Shown here in pieces: positions 1 through 8,251 of a stretch of DNA of 64,000 nucleotides. The stretch's first letter is position 1. The number at the start of each line of letters is the position of its first letter. The DNA comes from an uncultured Eubacterium sp. (GTDB taxonomy: Bacteria > Bacillota > Clostridia > Lachnospirales > Lachnospiraceae). Below the pieces are notes generated by a model that ran no database searches, was not told where the DNA came from, and worked only from the letters and a program-made list of their open reading frames with translations. The position numbers and the translations under genes are program-made. The stretch spans positions 43,025-107,024 of the forward strand of contig CAMEVC010000004.1 in NCBI GenBank assembly GCA_945939115.1, in the 5' to 3' direction.

Positions 1-1
1 G

Positions 2-976
2 GATAAACTGACAGAACAGGATTTGAAGGAAAACTACGAACAGGCGATGGCAACTCTCCGCGCCAAAGTAGAAGATGTCAAGAAGTGCTTAGTTACTGTA
101 GATATTGAACAACCGACAACGCAGATACCGACTGTGGAAAAAAGTGAGACGGAGGTAACCGGTCTTGTTGTTGCGCATAATTATTCAAGATATCTTATAC
201 TTACAAGCGAGAGACTGTTGTCTGGTGGAAGCAGATTTGTAGTGAAATTAGGCGAAGATACACAGATTGAAGCAACTGCTGTATGTAAGGATGAGGTTAC
301 CGGAATTGGAATTCTGAGCATAAATGAACTGGGGCTTACTAAAGAGCAGAAGGATGCATTATCAGTAGCCGTTCTTGATAATTCCTATAAGGTAAGGCAG
401 GGAGACCTGGTTATTGCAGCAGGTAAGATATATGAGACATCCAAGGGTATAGATTATGGAACTATAGCTGGAATAAGGACGGAATACAGCAAGGACAATG
501 GATATGAGGTATTTGAAACCAGTATAACAGTAACTGCCGGAGGGTTCGGAATTCTATTTAATTCGGATGGAAAGGTTGTAGGAATTTCTAAGGCATCAGC
601 GGATTCTACAATGAAATTTATTGGTATCTCTGACCTTAAAGCTCCAATTGAGACGATGATAAACAGTCAGGGTATAATGTATTGCGGTATCACAGGACAG
701 AATGTGACAGATGAGCTTGCAACAAAATATGGGCTTCCGAGTGGAGTATATATCTCAGCAGTGGATATTGATTCACCAGCTTATTATGCCGGATTACAGG
801 CTGGAGATGTAATAAACAGAATTAACGGTGAAAGTATTTTGACAATTCAGCAGTTTAGTGAGAAACTATATCAGTGCGCTGACGGAGATACTATGTATGT
901 CACAGCGAAACGTCAGGGTAAAGATGGTTATTCCGATGTACTGTTTTCAGTCAACGTGCAGTTAAAACAGTTATAA
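2..976 (+). CDS. degenerate HtrA/DegP-like protein with C-terminal PDZ domain (5' partial)
   Basis: The reading frame is open from base 2 and has no start codon with a ribosome site, so the N-terminus, probably with a membrane anchor, lies outside the window. The visible part is a trypsin-like S1C protease fold followed by a PDZ domain (roughly the last 95 residues, containing GVYISAVDIDSPAYYAGLQAGD). The catalytic residues appear lost: the usual GNSGGPLFN serine loop reads TAGGFGILFN, and the usual TAAHV histidine segment reads ILTSERLL. It is therefore probably a non-proteolytic envelope scaffold or sensor. Family membership is supported by fold motifs; loss of activity is inferred. Confidence 0.8.
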   Translation, partial: DKLTEQDLKENYEQAMATLRAKVEDVKKCLVTVDIEQPTTQIPTVEKSETEVTGLVVAHNYSRYLILTSERLLSGGSRFVVKLGEDTQIEATAVCKDEVTGIGILSINELGLTKEQKDALSVAVLDNSYKVRQGDLVIAAGKIYETSKGIDYGTIAGIRTEYSKDNGYEVFETSITVTAGGFGILFNSDGKVVGISKASADSTMKFIGISDLKAPIETMINSQGIMYCGITGQNVTDELATKYGLPSGVYISAVDIDSPAYYAGLQAGDVINRINGESILTIQQFSEKLYQCADGDTMYVTAKRQGKDGYSDVLFSVNVQLKQL

Positions 977-1007
977 TTGCATAGAATGCAATAAGGATGG
1001 AGGAAAT

Positions 1008-1952
1008 ATGCGTTATATAGACAGCTTTAGGGACGGAGACAGAGTGTCAGATGTTTACCTCTGCAAGTCCAAATCAATAGCACTTACTAAGGCCGGCAAG
1101 GAGTATGCGAATGTAATACTTATTGATAAGACTGGTCAGATAGATTCTAAGATATGGGATCTTGCCTCAGGAGGAATTGCAGATTTTGAGGCTAATGATT
1201 ATGTTGCGGTTACAGGTCAGATTACAAGCTATAATGGTGCATTACAATTTAAGATAGAGAGGGCGCGCAAAGCATCTGAGAATGAATATCAGCCGTCTGA
1301 TTATGTGCCAACATCAAGATATGATATAGAAGATATGTTTTCACAGCTGATGAAATATGTGGAAAGTGTGAATAATACATATATGAAACAGCTTCTTAAA
1401 ATGTTTTTCGGTGATGAAGAATTTGCTAAAAGATTCAAAAATGTTTCTGCAGCCAAGACGGTTCATCATGGTTTTGCAGGTGGATTGCTTGAGCATAGCT
1501 TAAGTGTGACACGCCTGTGCGACAGAATATGCACTAATTATGATTATCTTAACAGAGACCTTCTTATTACGAGCGCAATGCTTCATGATGTGGGAAAGGT
1601 AAAAGAGCTGTCTGATTTCCCTAAGAACGATTACACAGATGAGGGTAATTTCTTAGGTCATATTGTGATGGGTTATGAGATGGTTATGGAAAGAATCAGA
1701 AAAATTGATGGATTTCCGCATATGCTTGCAATGGAGATTGGACATTGCATTTTATCACATCACGGTGAACTTGAATATGGCTCACCAAAGAAGCCGGCAA
1801 TTGCAGAGGCAGTAGCTTTATCAATGGCTGATAATATGGACGCAAAGCTTGAAACATTGCGGGAGGCACTTGAAGTTAAGGATACTAACGACTGGCTTGG
1901 TTATAATAGATGGCTGGATTCTAATATAAGAAGGACAACGAATGAGTTTTAA
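1008..1952 (+). CDS. yhaM: 3'-5' exoribonuclease YhaM family (OB fold + HD domain)
   Basis: This 314-residue protein has an N-terminal OB-fold nucleic-acid-binding region (about residues 15-90) and a C-terminal HD domain (about 150-290). The HD motifs are visible: an HHG segment near residue 152, MLHDVGK near 190, and LSHHGELEYGSPKKP further on. This is the layout and usual length (about 310-320) of YhaM, a cytoplasmic metal-dependent 3'-5' exonuclease acting in RNA turnover and on some DNA substrates. The ATG at 1008 follows GGAGGAAAT. The gene overlaps the next one by 11 bp, so the two are probably co-transcribed. The identification is firm at family level. Confidence 0.9.
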   Translation: MRYIDSFRDGDRVSDVYLCKSKSIALTKAGKEYANVILIDKTGQIDSKIWDLASGGIADFEANDYVAVTGQITSYNGALQFKIERARKASENEYQPSDYVPTSRYDIEDMFSQLMKYVESVNNTYMKQLLKMFFGDEEFAKRFKNVSAAKTVHHGFAGGLLEHSLSVTRLCDRICTNYDYLNRDLLITSAMLHDVGKVKELSDFPKNDYTDEGNFLGHIVMGYEMVMERIRKIDGFPHMLAMEIGHCILSHHGELEYGSPKKPAIAEAVALSMADNMDAKLETLREALEVKDTNDWLGYNRWLDSNIRRTTNEF

Positions 1953-3396
1953 GAAGGATGACAGAGTTACATTAACAATTGAAGATATAGGAACAGGCGG
2001 AGAGGGTATAGGAAAGGTAGACGGTTATACCCTCTTTATTAAGGATGCCATAATTGGAGACAAGATTGAAGCCAAGATTATTAAGGCTAAGAAGAGTTAT
2101 GGATATGCAAGACTGGAAAGACTGATTGAACCTTCTGTTGACAGAGTAAGCCCGGTGTGTCCTGTTGCAAGACAGTGCGGTGGGTGCCAGATTCAGGAGA
2201 TGAGCTATGAGGCGCAGCTTAAGTTCAAAGAGAGACTTGTTGAAGATAATATAAAAAGAATCGGAAAGATTGATAAATTCGAACTCTGCCCTATAATTGG
2301 CATGGAAGAACCTTACAGATACAGGAACAAGGCTCAATATCCGGTTGGAATATCAAAGGACGGCAGTATCGCCATGGGATTTTATGCCGGGAGAACACAT
2401 TCTATAATCCCATGCGTGGATTGTAAGATTGGTGCTGCAGAGAATAGGTATATACTGGAAATTATAAGGAGCTGGATGGAGCAAAACAACATAATGCCCT
2501 ATGATGAGAAGAGTGGGCAGGGGCTGGTGCGCCATGTACTTATAAGAACAGGTTATCATACAGATGAGATTATGGTATGCCTTGTAGTTAATGGAAATAA
2601 GCTGACAGATAAGCATAAGGAATCTCTTGTGAGAAGGCTTACAGAGGTGTCTACGGATTCAGACATAAGCACAGAAAAGTCAATTGCTTCAATTATGCTT
2701 AACTTTAATAGTGACAATACTAATGTAATACTCGGAAGAAAATGTGAGACTCTGTGGGGGAAAAGCTATATTGAAGATTTCATAGGAGATGTAAAATATC
2801 AGATATCTCCACTGTCATTCTTTCAGGTTAACCCGAGACAGACTGAGAAGCTGTACGGAAAGGCATTGGAATTCGCAGACCTTTCAGGTGCTGAAACAGT
2901 GTGGGACCTGTACTGTGGCATAGGAACAATATCTCTGTTTCTTGCAAAGAAAGCAAAGAAAGTTTACGGTGTTGAGATAGTTCCCCAGGCAATCGAAGAT
3001 GCCAGAAACAATGCTAAGATTAATGGAATAGAAAATACAGAATTCTTTGTGGGCAAGGCGGAGGAGGTTGTACCGGAATTCTATGAGAAAATGTTGCACC
3101 TTTCACAGGATGACAGTGTTTCCGAAGAGGAAAGACGGGCTGCTCTGGACAGCATCAATCCGGAGGTGGTGGTTGTAGACCCGCCAAGAAAGGGATGCGA
3201 CGAGAGTCTTATCGATACCCTGGTAAAGATGTCTCCACAGCGTATTGTATATGTGAGCTGTGATTCCGCGACACTGTCAAGGGACCTTGGAATCCTTGAA
3301 AACAAAGGCTACAGAACCATTAAGGTGCAGCCTGTCGACCAGTTCTCACACACGGTGCACGTTGAGACGGTATGCTTACTTTCGAAGAAACCTTGA
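1942..3396 (+). CDS. rlmD: 23S rRNA (uracil-C5)-methyltransferase, RlmD/RumA family
   Basis: The protein has 484 residues. An N-terminal TRAM domain (about 1-60) precedes an iron-sulfur cysteine cluster starting near residue 72 (CPVARQCGGCQ). The C-terminal SAM-dependent methyltransferase part has FFQVNPRQTEKLY, the SAM loop DLYCGIGTISLF, VVVDPPRKGCD and the catalytic cysteine in YVSCDSATLSRDL. The family methylates C5 of specific uridines in 23S rRNA or tRNA, and Firmicutes members can modify two 23S positions, so the exact target is not determined. It starts inside the end of yhaM (ATG overlap), implying translational coupling. A long hairpin lies about 80 bp downstream. Confidence 0.88.
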   Translation: MSFKKDDRVTLTIEDIGTGGEGIGKVDGYTLFIKDAIIGDKIEAKIIKAKKSYGYARLERLIEPSVDRVSPVCPVARQCGGCQIQEMSYEAQLKFKERLVEDNIKRIGKIDKFELCPIIGMEEPYRYRNKAQYPVGISKDGSIAMGFYAGRTHSIIPCVDCKIGAAENRYILEIIRSWMEQNNIMPYDEKSGQGLVRHVLIRTGYHTDEIMVCLVVNGNKLTDKHKESLVRRLTEVSTDSDISTEKSIASIMLNFNSDNTNVILGRKCETLWGKSYIEDFIGDVKYQISPLSFFQVNPRQTEKLYGKALEFADLSGAETVWDLYCGIGTISLFLAKKAKKVYGVEIVPQAIEDARNNAKINGIENTEFFVGKAEEVVPEFYEKMLHLSQDDSVSEEERRAALDSINPEVVVVDPPRKGCDESLIDTLVKMSPQRIVYVSCDSATLSRDLGILENKGYRTIKVQPVDQFSHTVHVETVCLLSKKP

Positions 3397-3479
3397 TTTT
3401 ATGAGGGCTTGAGGGCACTTTTTGAAAATATGTACCTGTGTTTTAGAAAGAAAAAATGAATATATGATGAATTAGACCA

Positions 3480-3560
3480 TAGGGGTGTAAGAAACTATTC
3501 GCGGACATTTGGCTGTTTTTGAACAGTTGGATGTGCGCGAATAATATTACCCCCTATTTT
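3480..3560 (+). terminator. long imperfect palindrome with T-tract after rlmD
   Basis: A hairpin of about 77 nt forms from nested inverted segments: TAGGGGTGTAA (3480) with TTACCCCCTA (to 3556), ATTCGCG (3497) with CGCGAAT (3536), ACAT with ATGT, and an apex CTGTT-TTTG-AACAG (3513-3526). It is followed by a short run of T. It sits between rlmD and the PadR promoter, so termination is the simplest role. It is much longer than the other terminators in the window and could also be a structured small RNA or a miniature repeat. Confidence 0.5.
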
Positions 3561-3575
3561 TGCTTGAAATAATTG

Positions 3576-3624
3576 TTGACAAATATATCGAACTGCGATA
3601 TTATAGCACTATCGAAGTTCGATA
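3576..3624 (+). promoter_or_regulatory. promoter of the padR gene with two PadR-type operator palindromes
   Basis: TTGACA (3576-3581) and TATTAT (3599-3604) are separated by exactly 17 bp. Two copies of the same 15-bp palindrome overlap the promoter: TATCGAACTGCGATA (3586-3600), which lies in the spacer and over the -10, and the perfect TATCGAAGTTCGATA (3610-3624) just downstream of the -10. The placement predicts tight autorepression by the PadR protein encoded next. Confidence 0.75.
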
Positions 3625-3652
3625 TATCGTAGTAAAATATAAGGAGGATATT

Positions 3653-3967
3653 ATGGACGCACATATTAAAAAAGTCTATGTTCCGATGACGGAAACAGGA
3701 TTTTATATTCTTTTTTGTCTACAGGAAGAAATGCATGGATATAACATAGGTCTTAGGGTTAAGGATATGACAAATGGAGAGCTAACCATAAGTCCGGGAA
3801 CAATGTATGGAACATTATCCAAGATGGAAAATGATAAATTAATATCATTTGTAAAGGAAGAAGATAAGAGAAAATCCTACATCATTACAGAGTTGGGAAA
3901 AGAAGTACTTGAAATTGAATTAAGAAGAATTGAAAGACTATATAGAAATAGCAGAGGAGAATATTAA
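3653..3967 (+). CDS. PadR family transcriptional regulator
   Basis: The protein has 104 residues. The start is placed at the ATG at 3653 because AAGGAGG lies just upstream and a longer in-frame extension would run through the promoter. The sequence is a PadR winged helix: ILFCLQEEMHGYNIGLRV, then SPGTMYGTLSKMENDKLI (recognition helix) and a wing with KRKSYIITELGKE. It is a small PadR (subfamily s1-like) repressor with a short C-terminal dimerisation helix. It is followed at once by a DUF2812 gene, a common pairing in Firmicutes in which PadR controls the DUF2812 membrane protein. The two palindromes in its own promoter indicate autoregulation. Confidence 0.88.
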   Translation: MDAHIKKVYVPMTETGFYILFCLQEEMHGYNIGLRVKDMTNGELTISPGTMYGTLSKMENDKLISFVKEEDKRKSYIITELGKEVLEIELRRIERLYRNSRGEY

Positions 3968-3968
3968 G

Positions 3969-4520
3969 ATGGCAGATAAAAAGGAATTTCATTTTTTTGT
4001 ATTACCGGAATATGAAGAAGAGGAAAAATATTTATGTGATATGGCAAAGAAGGGATATCTTTTCGAAAAGGTGACTTTGCCAGGAGTTTATCATTTTAAG
4101 AAAAGTGAACCTACAAATATGATTTATCGTATTGATTTTAATCCACAGAAGAAGGAGAATCGTGAAAGTTATCTTCAGATGTTTAAGGATTATGGCTGGG
4201 AATATATACAGGACCTAAATGAATTCAGTTACTTCTGTAAATTGGATGACGGAACAGATGATGATATTTTTAATGACAATGAATCGAGAATTGAAATGTT
4301 GGAAAGAATAAATAGCCGCAAAGCGATGCCGCTGTTAGTAATATTCTTATGCTGCATTATTCCACAGGGAATGCGTATGATTATTGGAGGTAATTTTTCA
4401 GACCCTGTTTCAATTGCATTTTATATTTTGTGGATTGTAGTTATGTTTATGTATATTGTAATAATCACGAGATGTACTGCAGGATTCAATAGATTAAGAA
4501 AGAAATATGACATCAAATAG
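3969..4520 (+). CDS. DUF2812 domain-containing membrane protein
   Basis: This 183-residue protein has a soluble N-terminal DUF2812 region (from FHFFVLPEYEEEEKYL through YRIDFNPQKKENRESYLQMF and GWEYIQDLNEFSYF) and two hydrophobic segments near the C-terminus (about residues 120-145 and 150-172). The start at 3969 follows GAGGAGA and lies 2 bp after the padR stop. DUF2812 proteins are typically partners of PadR repressors. Their biochemical role is unknown, though they resemble a sensor of membrane or lipid state. The pair is probably expressed from the PadR-controlled promoter at 3576. Confidence 0.82.
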   Translation: MADKKEFHFFVLPEYEEEEKYLCDMAKKGYLFEKVTLPGVYHFKKSEPTNMIYRIDFNPQKKENRESYLQMFKDYGWEYIQDLNEFSYFCKLDDGTDDDIFNDNESRIEMLERINSRKAMPLLVIFLCCIIPQGMRMIIGGNFSDPVSIAFYILWIVVMFMYIVIITRCTAGFNRLRKKYDIK

Positions 4521-4532
4521 TTTTTAATTTTT

Positions 4533-4873
4533 CGCATTGCGAGGTACGCTGGATACAGCAAATACTATTGATGAGGGATGAAATGGAGCATTCAGAAGAT
4601 TCATTGTCTCTGGCAATGTATGAATATTCAGGTATCTGCTCGAATGATAGGATGAATTATTTCAATAGGATAGGTGAAAAGAAATGGTCTGATCTTATTG
4701 AATATGGAATAGTCAGAGGCGAATTCAATACAGTGAATGTCAAAGAGATTGTTCATGTAATTCTCTATGCTTATCAGGGCGTTCGAATGTGGAGCAGAAT
4801 TGTAAGTATGACGCCCGAAGTGTACGATTTGATTACGAATCATATTAGAAAGCAATTGATAAAGGAGCAATAG
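4533..4873 (+). pseudogene. TetR/AcrR-type regulator remnant (N-terminal HTH lost)
   Basis: From 4571 the frame encodes about 100 residues that look like the C-terminal ligand-binding half of a TetR regulator (SDLIEYGIVRGEFNTVNVKEI, then VILYAYQGVRMWSRI). Just upstream, in a different frame (4533-4571), is a scrap resembling the TetR helix-turn-helix, IARYAGYSKYY, ending in a stop. No complete DNA-binding domain is present and no good ribosome site precedes the ORF. An internal deletion with frameshift is the likely cause. It may once have regulated the acetyltransferase and lipid-synthesis genes that follow. Confidence 0.6.
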
Positions 4874-4876
4874 GTT

Positions 4877-5443
4877 ATGGTATTGGAAACAGAAAGACTG
4901 ATTCTTCGTCCATGGGAGGAGAAGGATGCAGAAAGCTTATATAAATATGCAAAAGATCCAAAGGTTGGTCCGATTGCAGGATGGCCTGTTCATACAAGTG
5001 TGGAAAATAGCCTTGAAATCATAAAAAACGTGTTATCGGAAGATGAAACATATACTGTTTGTCTGAAAGAAGATAATGTGGCGATAGGCAGCATAGGTTT
5101 AATTCCTCCTGCTCAGTCGCATACTGCTGTGGCAGATGATGAGATAGAGGTGGGATATTGGATTGGAGTACCGTTTTGGGGACGAGGACTGATTCCGGAA
5201 GCGGTCAAAGCATTACAGAAGCATGCATTTCTGGATTTAGGCTGCAGTGCTATGTGGTGCGGGTATTATGACGGCAATGAAAAATCGAAACGATGCCAGG
5301 AGAAGTGTGGCTTTGTGTATCATCACACGGAAGAAAATAAACCGTGTGAACTTATGGGAGATGTAAGAACAGAGCATTTCACTTTTCTTACAAAACAAGA
5401 CTGGTTGGATAATCAGAATCATGAGCAGGTGGAAGTAGAATGA
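4877..5443 (+). CDS. GNAT family N-acetyltransferase (RimJ/RimL-like)
   Basis: The protein has 188 residues. It opens with LETERLILRPWEEKDAESLY, typical of the RimJ/RimL branch of GNAT acetyltransferases, and contains the acetyl-CoA-binding region VGYWIGVPFWGRGLIPEA (about residues 92-110) and CGYYDGNEKSKRCQEKCGF near 133. The substrate could be a ribosomal protein N-terminus, a small amine or an antibiotic and cannot be read from the sequence. The ATG at 4877 follows AAAGGAGC. Its stop overlaps (ATGA) the start of the broken phosphatidyltransferase gene, so the two were once one operon. Confidence 0.85.
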   Translation: MVLETERLILRPWEEKDAESLYKYAKDPKVGPIAGWPVHTSVENSLEIIKNVLSEDETYTVCLKEDNVAIGSIGLIPPAQSHTAVADDEIEVGYWIGVPFWGRGLIPEAVKALQKHAFLDLGCSAMWCGYYDGNEKSKRCQEKCGFVYHHTEENKPCELMGDVRTEHFTFLTKQDWLDNQNHEQVEVE

Positions 5444-5857
5444 TAGCGAATGCTATAACGTATTTCCGATATGATTGACGGCACGATAGCACGGAAACTT
5501 GGTACAAGCAGTAAATTTGGAGAGAAATTGGATACAGTGGCTGATTTTGTTTTTGCTGTAATAGCACTATTTAAACTATTACCGGCAATGATAATCAGCA
5601 AGATAATTTGGATTTGGATAGGATTGATTGCAGTAATAAAGCTAATCAATATTATTTCTGGATTTGTGGTGCAGAAGCGATTTGTAACAGTTCATTCTCT
5701 GGCTAATAAAATCACTGGTGCTGTGTTATTTGCTTTGCCTCTTACTTTATCGTTGATTGATGTTTCATATTCAGCTATTTTTGTATGTCTGGCGGCAACT
5801 TTTGCAGCGATACAAGAGGGACATATCATAAGGAGTCAAAGCGACGAAATAGATTGA
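5440..5857 (+). pseudogene. CDP-alcohol phosphatidyltransferase, internally deleted and frameshifted
   Basis: The gene starts as MIANAITYFR (ATG at 5440, overlapping the previous stop) and hits a stop at the codon spanning 5476. The rest of the protein continues in another frame from 5459: SDMIDGTIAR, then GEKLDTVADF. Together these carry the full CDP-alcohol phosphotransferase signature D-x2-D-G-x2-A-R-x8-G-x3-D-x3-D. The segment between the start and the motif, normally the first membrane helix and loop, is missing, so a small deletion has joined two frames. It is likely inactive unless the downstream part is translated from the ATG at 5471. The family makes phospholipids such as phosphatidylglycerol phosphate or cardiolipin. 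Confidence 0.7.
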
Positions 5858-5954
5858 GCTGTTTAGACTGGACAAATAAAGCCAAGAAATGTCGGGAAAA
5901 AGTAATTCCTATGAGATAAGATAGTTTCAGAGCGAGCGATGGGAGAAAAGAACT

Positions 5955-6812
5955 ATGGAATGGATGGCAATTATCGGTGATTTGGTTCAGTACATTGAGG
6001 ATCATATAACAGAGGATATTTCAACTGAGAACATTGCAAAAGCAGTCGGAGTTTCACCTTTCTATTTTCAGAAGGGGTTTGCAATGCTTTGTGGTTTCAG
6101 TGTGGCTGAGTATATTCGTAACAGAAGGCTTGCCCTTGCCGGCAACGATCTGTTGATTGCTGATGACAAGGTTATTGATATTGCTATGAAGTATGGGTAT
6201 GACTCTCCGGATAGTTTTACCAAAGCATTTACCAGATTCCATGGTGTATCGCCTTCATCCGTGCGCAAGGATGAGGTGCTGCTAAAAACCTTTGCTCCTC
6301 TGAAACTAAAAATATCATTAGAGGGAGGCTATCTCATGGATTACAAGATTATCAAAAAAGATGCTTTTACTGTTATTGCAAATGCAAAGACATTTCCTTA
6401 TGAAGGGGCAAAGGAGGTTGTACCTCAGTTCTGGCAGGAGCATTTTCAGACAGGAATGGGGCAGTATATTTGCGGTGAATATGGAATCAATATTGATTTA
6501 GAAATGAGCCAGGAGAATTTTGAGTACCTGATTGCAGATCCATATAATCCGCAGAAGGATGTTCCAGAGGGGCTGGTTACAAGAACAATACCTGCATTTG
6601 ACTGGGCAGTATTTCCTTGCAAAGGGGCAATGCCAAATGCTCTTCAGGATGTTAATACCAAGATTTATACAGAGTGGTTACCGGCTCTTAAGGAGTACGA
6701 ATTTGCTGCCGGATACTGCGTAGAATATTATGATGATCCAACAAAGTATGAGAAGGGAACACAGGATGAGAATTACTATTGTGAGATTTGGATTCCTGTG
6801 AGGAAGAAATAA
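5955..6812 (+). CDS. AraC family regulator with C-terminal GyrI-like effector-binding domain
   Basis: The protein has 285 residues. An N-terminal AraC DNA-binding domain with two helix-turn-helix units spans about 1-105 (ENIAKAVGVSPFYFQKGF, then AMKYGYDSPDSFTKAFTRFHGVSPS). A GyrI/Rob-type small-molecule-binding domain follows (about 120-285: YKIIKKDAFTVIANAKTF, then FPCKGAMPNALQDVNTKIY). These proteins activate transport or detoxification genes on binding a ligand. The ATG at 5955 follows a modest ribosome site (GGGAGAAAAGAACT). A hairpin about 40 bp after the stop probably terminates it. The ligand is unknown. Confidence 0.87.
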   Translation: MEWMAIIGDLVQYIEDHITEDISTENIAKAVGVSPFYFQKGFAMLCGFSVAEYIRNRRLALAGNDLLIADDKVIDIAMKYGYDSPDSFTKAFTRFHGVSPSSVRKDEVLLKTFAPLKLKISLEGGYLMDYKIIKKDAFTVIANAKTFPYEGAKEVVPQFWQEHFQTGMGQYICGEYGINIDLEMSQENFEYLIADPYNPQKDVPEGLVTRTIPAFDWAVFPCKGAMPNALQDVNTKIYTEWLPALKEYEFAAGYCVEYYDDPTKYEKGTQDENYYCEIWIPVRKK

Positions 6813-6849
6813 GAAGTTATTGATACACGTAAAATAGTCATATATTAAG

Positions 6850-6886
6850 CAAGCCGCATTGGAATAATCCTATGTGGCTTGTTTGT
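6850..6886 (+). terminator. hairpin terminator after the AraC-type gene
   Basis: CAAGCCGCAT (6850-6859) pairs with ATGTGGCTTG (6872-6881), with one G-U pair, followed by a weak T-rich tail (TTTGT). Confidence 0.55.
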
Positions 6887-6961
6887 AAGATACATAACTT
6901 GAGAATAACGGAACTTTTACAATTTAGGATAAGCTCGAGCTATTGGATCCAGATGCAATAG

Positions 6962-7195
6962 TATAGATTTTTTTCATCCTTTGATAAAATTATTGTTTAC
7001 TACGACTATGGACAGGTTGAGTTGGCGCAGATTCTTGTGTCGGTGTTTAACACCCTGTTTCCTAATATGGAATTTAGAAAGATAGAGACGAATCAGTATA
7101 AACTATCACAGGCAGCCGATTTGATTTGTATGGGAAAATACAAGGGAAAAGTGAAGAATACACAGGAAACAGCAAGTTGCTTTTCTAAAGCCTGA
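6962..7195 (+). pseudogene. DUF3800 protein remnant (C-terminal fragment)
   Basis: The frame has no start codon with a ribosome site and a stop lies at 6959. The 77 residues read KIIVYYDYGQVELAQIL, then FRKIETNQYKLSQAADLIC. This matches the conserved C-terminal part of DUF3800 proteins, in which YYDNGQ and a late QxADLI segment are characteristic. The N-terminal half (normally about 130-150 residues with conserved acidic residues) is absent. It is a decayed gene, consistent with the other broken genes in the preceding 3 kb. Confidence 0.6.
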
Positions 7196-7231
7196 TTTGC
7201 TGGTATGATATCTGTATTGGAGGTGGAAACT

Positions 7232-7996
7232 ATGGAAACAAAGAATGTTATATTAGAACTTCGTACAAAGAAGGGATTATCTCAGGATGAATTAGCTGAG
7301 AGGGTAATGGTTACAAGACAGGCAGTTTCACGCTGGGAAAATGGTGAAACAGTTCCAAATACAGAAACATTAAAGCTGTTATCAAAGGAATTCAATGTTA
7401 CAATTAATACACTTTTAGGTGCACCTAAGCAGTTGATATGTCAGTGTTGCGGTATGCCTCTGGAAGATGAAATTGTTAGTCATAATGGTGATGGCTCTTT
7501 GAACGAGGATTACTGTAAGTGGTGCTACGCGGATGGAACGTACACTTATAGCAATATGGATGATTTGATTGATGTGTGCGTGAAGCATTTAATAAATGAA
7601 GGCTTTACAGAAGAACAGGCACGTGCTCATATGAAAGCAACTCTTCCAACACTGGATTATTGGAAAAGATATGAAGAATTAAGTGATGATGGACAGTTTG
7701 AGATGTTCAAGGAACAGCTTATAAAAGAAATCAATGAGCTTCATATTGAGGGAATGCCAAAGGTTGAAAAGCTGAATGCATTGGTTGGAGCCTATGTTAA
7801 TTTAGCTTATCCATTACCAAGTGGTGCAAGCGTAAAATTTTTAAATGACCAGACAACGTATCTGGGGAATCAATTAGAATCGGAATTTGGAGGTAACAGA
7901 TGTTTCGGTATCTTAGCAAATATGGATTTTATTATGGTTTGTACATATGAAGCAGAAGGAGCAAATCCAGAGCTGATTATTTATAAGAAAAGGTAG
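7232..7996 (+). CDS. XRE-type HTH regulator with zinc-ribbon and ligand-binding-like C-terminus
   Basis: The start is placed at 7232 because GGAGGTGG lies at the right distance; an upstream ATG at 7205 lacks a ribosome site. The 254 residues comprise a Cro/CI helix-turn-helix (KGLSQDELAERVMVTRQAVS), a zinc-ribbon-like module with two CxxC pairs (ICQCCGMPL and YCKWCYADG), a helical spacer (NEGFTEEQARAHMKATLPTL), and a C-terminal domain (from about 175) that ends EGANPELIIYKKR and resembles DUF3786/GyrI-like folds. This composite is common among Clostridia as a putative metal- or ligand-responsive regulator. No obvious target gene is adjacent. Confidence 0.8.
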   Translation: METKNVILELRTKKGLSQDELAERVMVTRQAVSRWENGETVPNTETLKLLSKEFNVTINTLLGAPKQLICQCCGMPLEDEIVSHNGDGSLNEDYCKWCYADGTYTYSNMDDLIDVCVKHLINEGFTEEQARAHMKATLPTLDYWKRYEELSDDGQFEMFKEQLIKEINELHIEGMPKVEKLNALVGAYVNLAYPLPSGASVKFLNDQTTYLGNQLESEFGGNRCFGILANMDFIMVCTYEAEGANPELIIYKKR

Positions 7997-8136
7997 AACC
8001 GACTGTGAGAATTATTATTGCTCACAGATCATCTACAATCACCAGGGCACCAGAGTGATTACAATTACATAAGAGTAATTTACATTTAGTTTACTAACCG
8101 TTATCTTCCTAAGCTGTACCTGATGGAGGGAATGCG

Positions 8137-8171
8137 CCTACTAAATATGCTTAGTGTTGCAATTTAGTAGG
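8137..8171. repeat. first of two near-identical hairpins in a 480-bp gene-free stretch
   Basis: CCTACTAAAT (8137-8146) pairs with ATTTAGTAGG (8162-8171) around a 15-nt loop. The loop and 3' arm are nearly the same as those of the second hairpin at 8209-8246: both contain ATGCT then TGCAATTTAGTAGG. Unlike the second copy it has no T-tract, so it is not a simple terminator. Apart from these hairpins, I see no coding content between 7997 and 8476. Confidence 0.55.
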
Positions 8172-8208
8172 TAATATATCCTGGAAATTTAAATCTCATA
8201 CTAGAAAA

Positions 8209-8251
8209 GACCTACTAAAATGCTGATTACTGCAATTTAGTAGGTCTTTCT
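8209..8251 (+). terminator. second twin hairpin, with T-rich tail
   Basis: GACCTACTAAA (8209-8219) pairs with TTTAGTAGGTC (8236-8246), followed by TTTCTTATTT. It can serve as an intrinsic terminator for the XRE-type gene, or as the second element of a tandem RNA structure together with the hairpin at 8137. Confidence 0.6.

Noticed and set aside
1972..3305. Several minus-strand open frames opposite rlmD
   Set aside because: They are antisense shadows of a gene with strong family motifs, without ribosome sites or recognisable domains.
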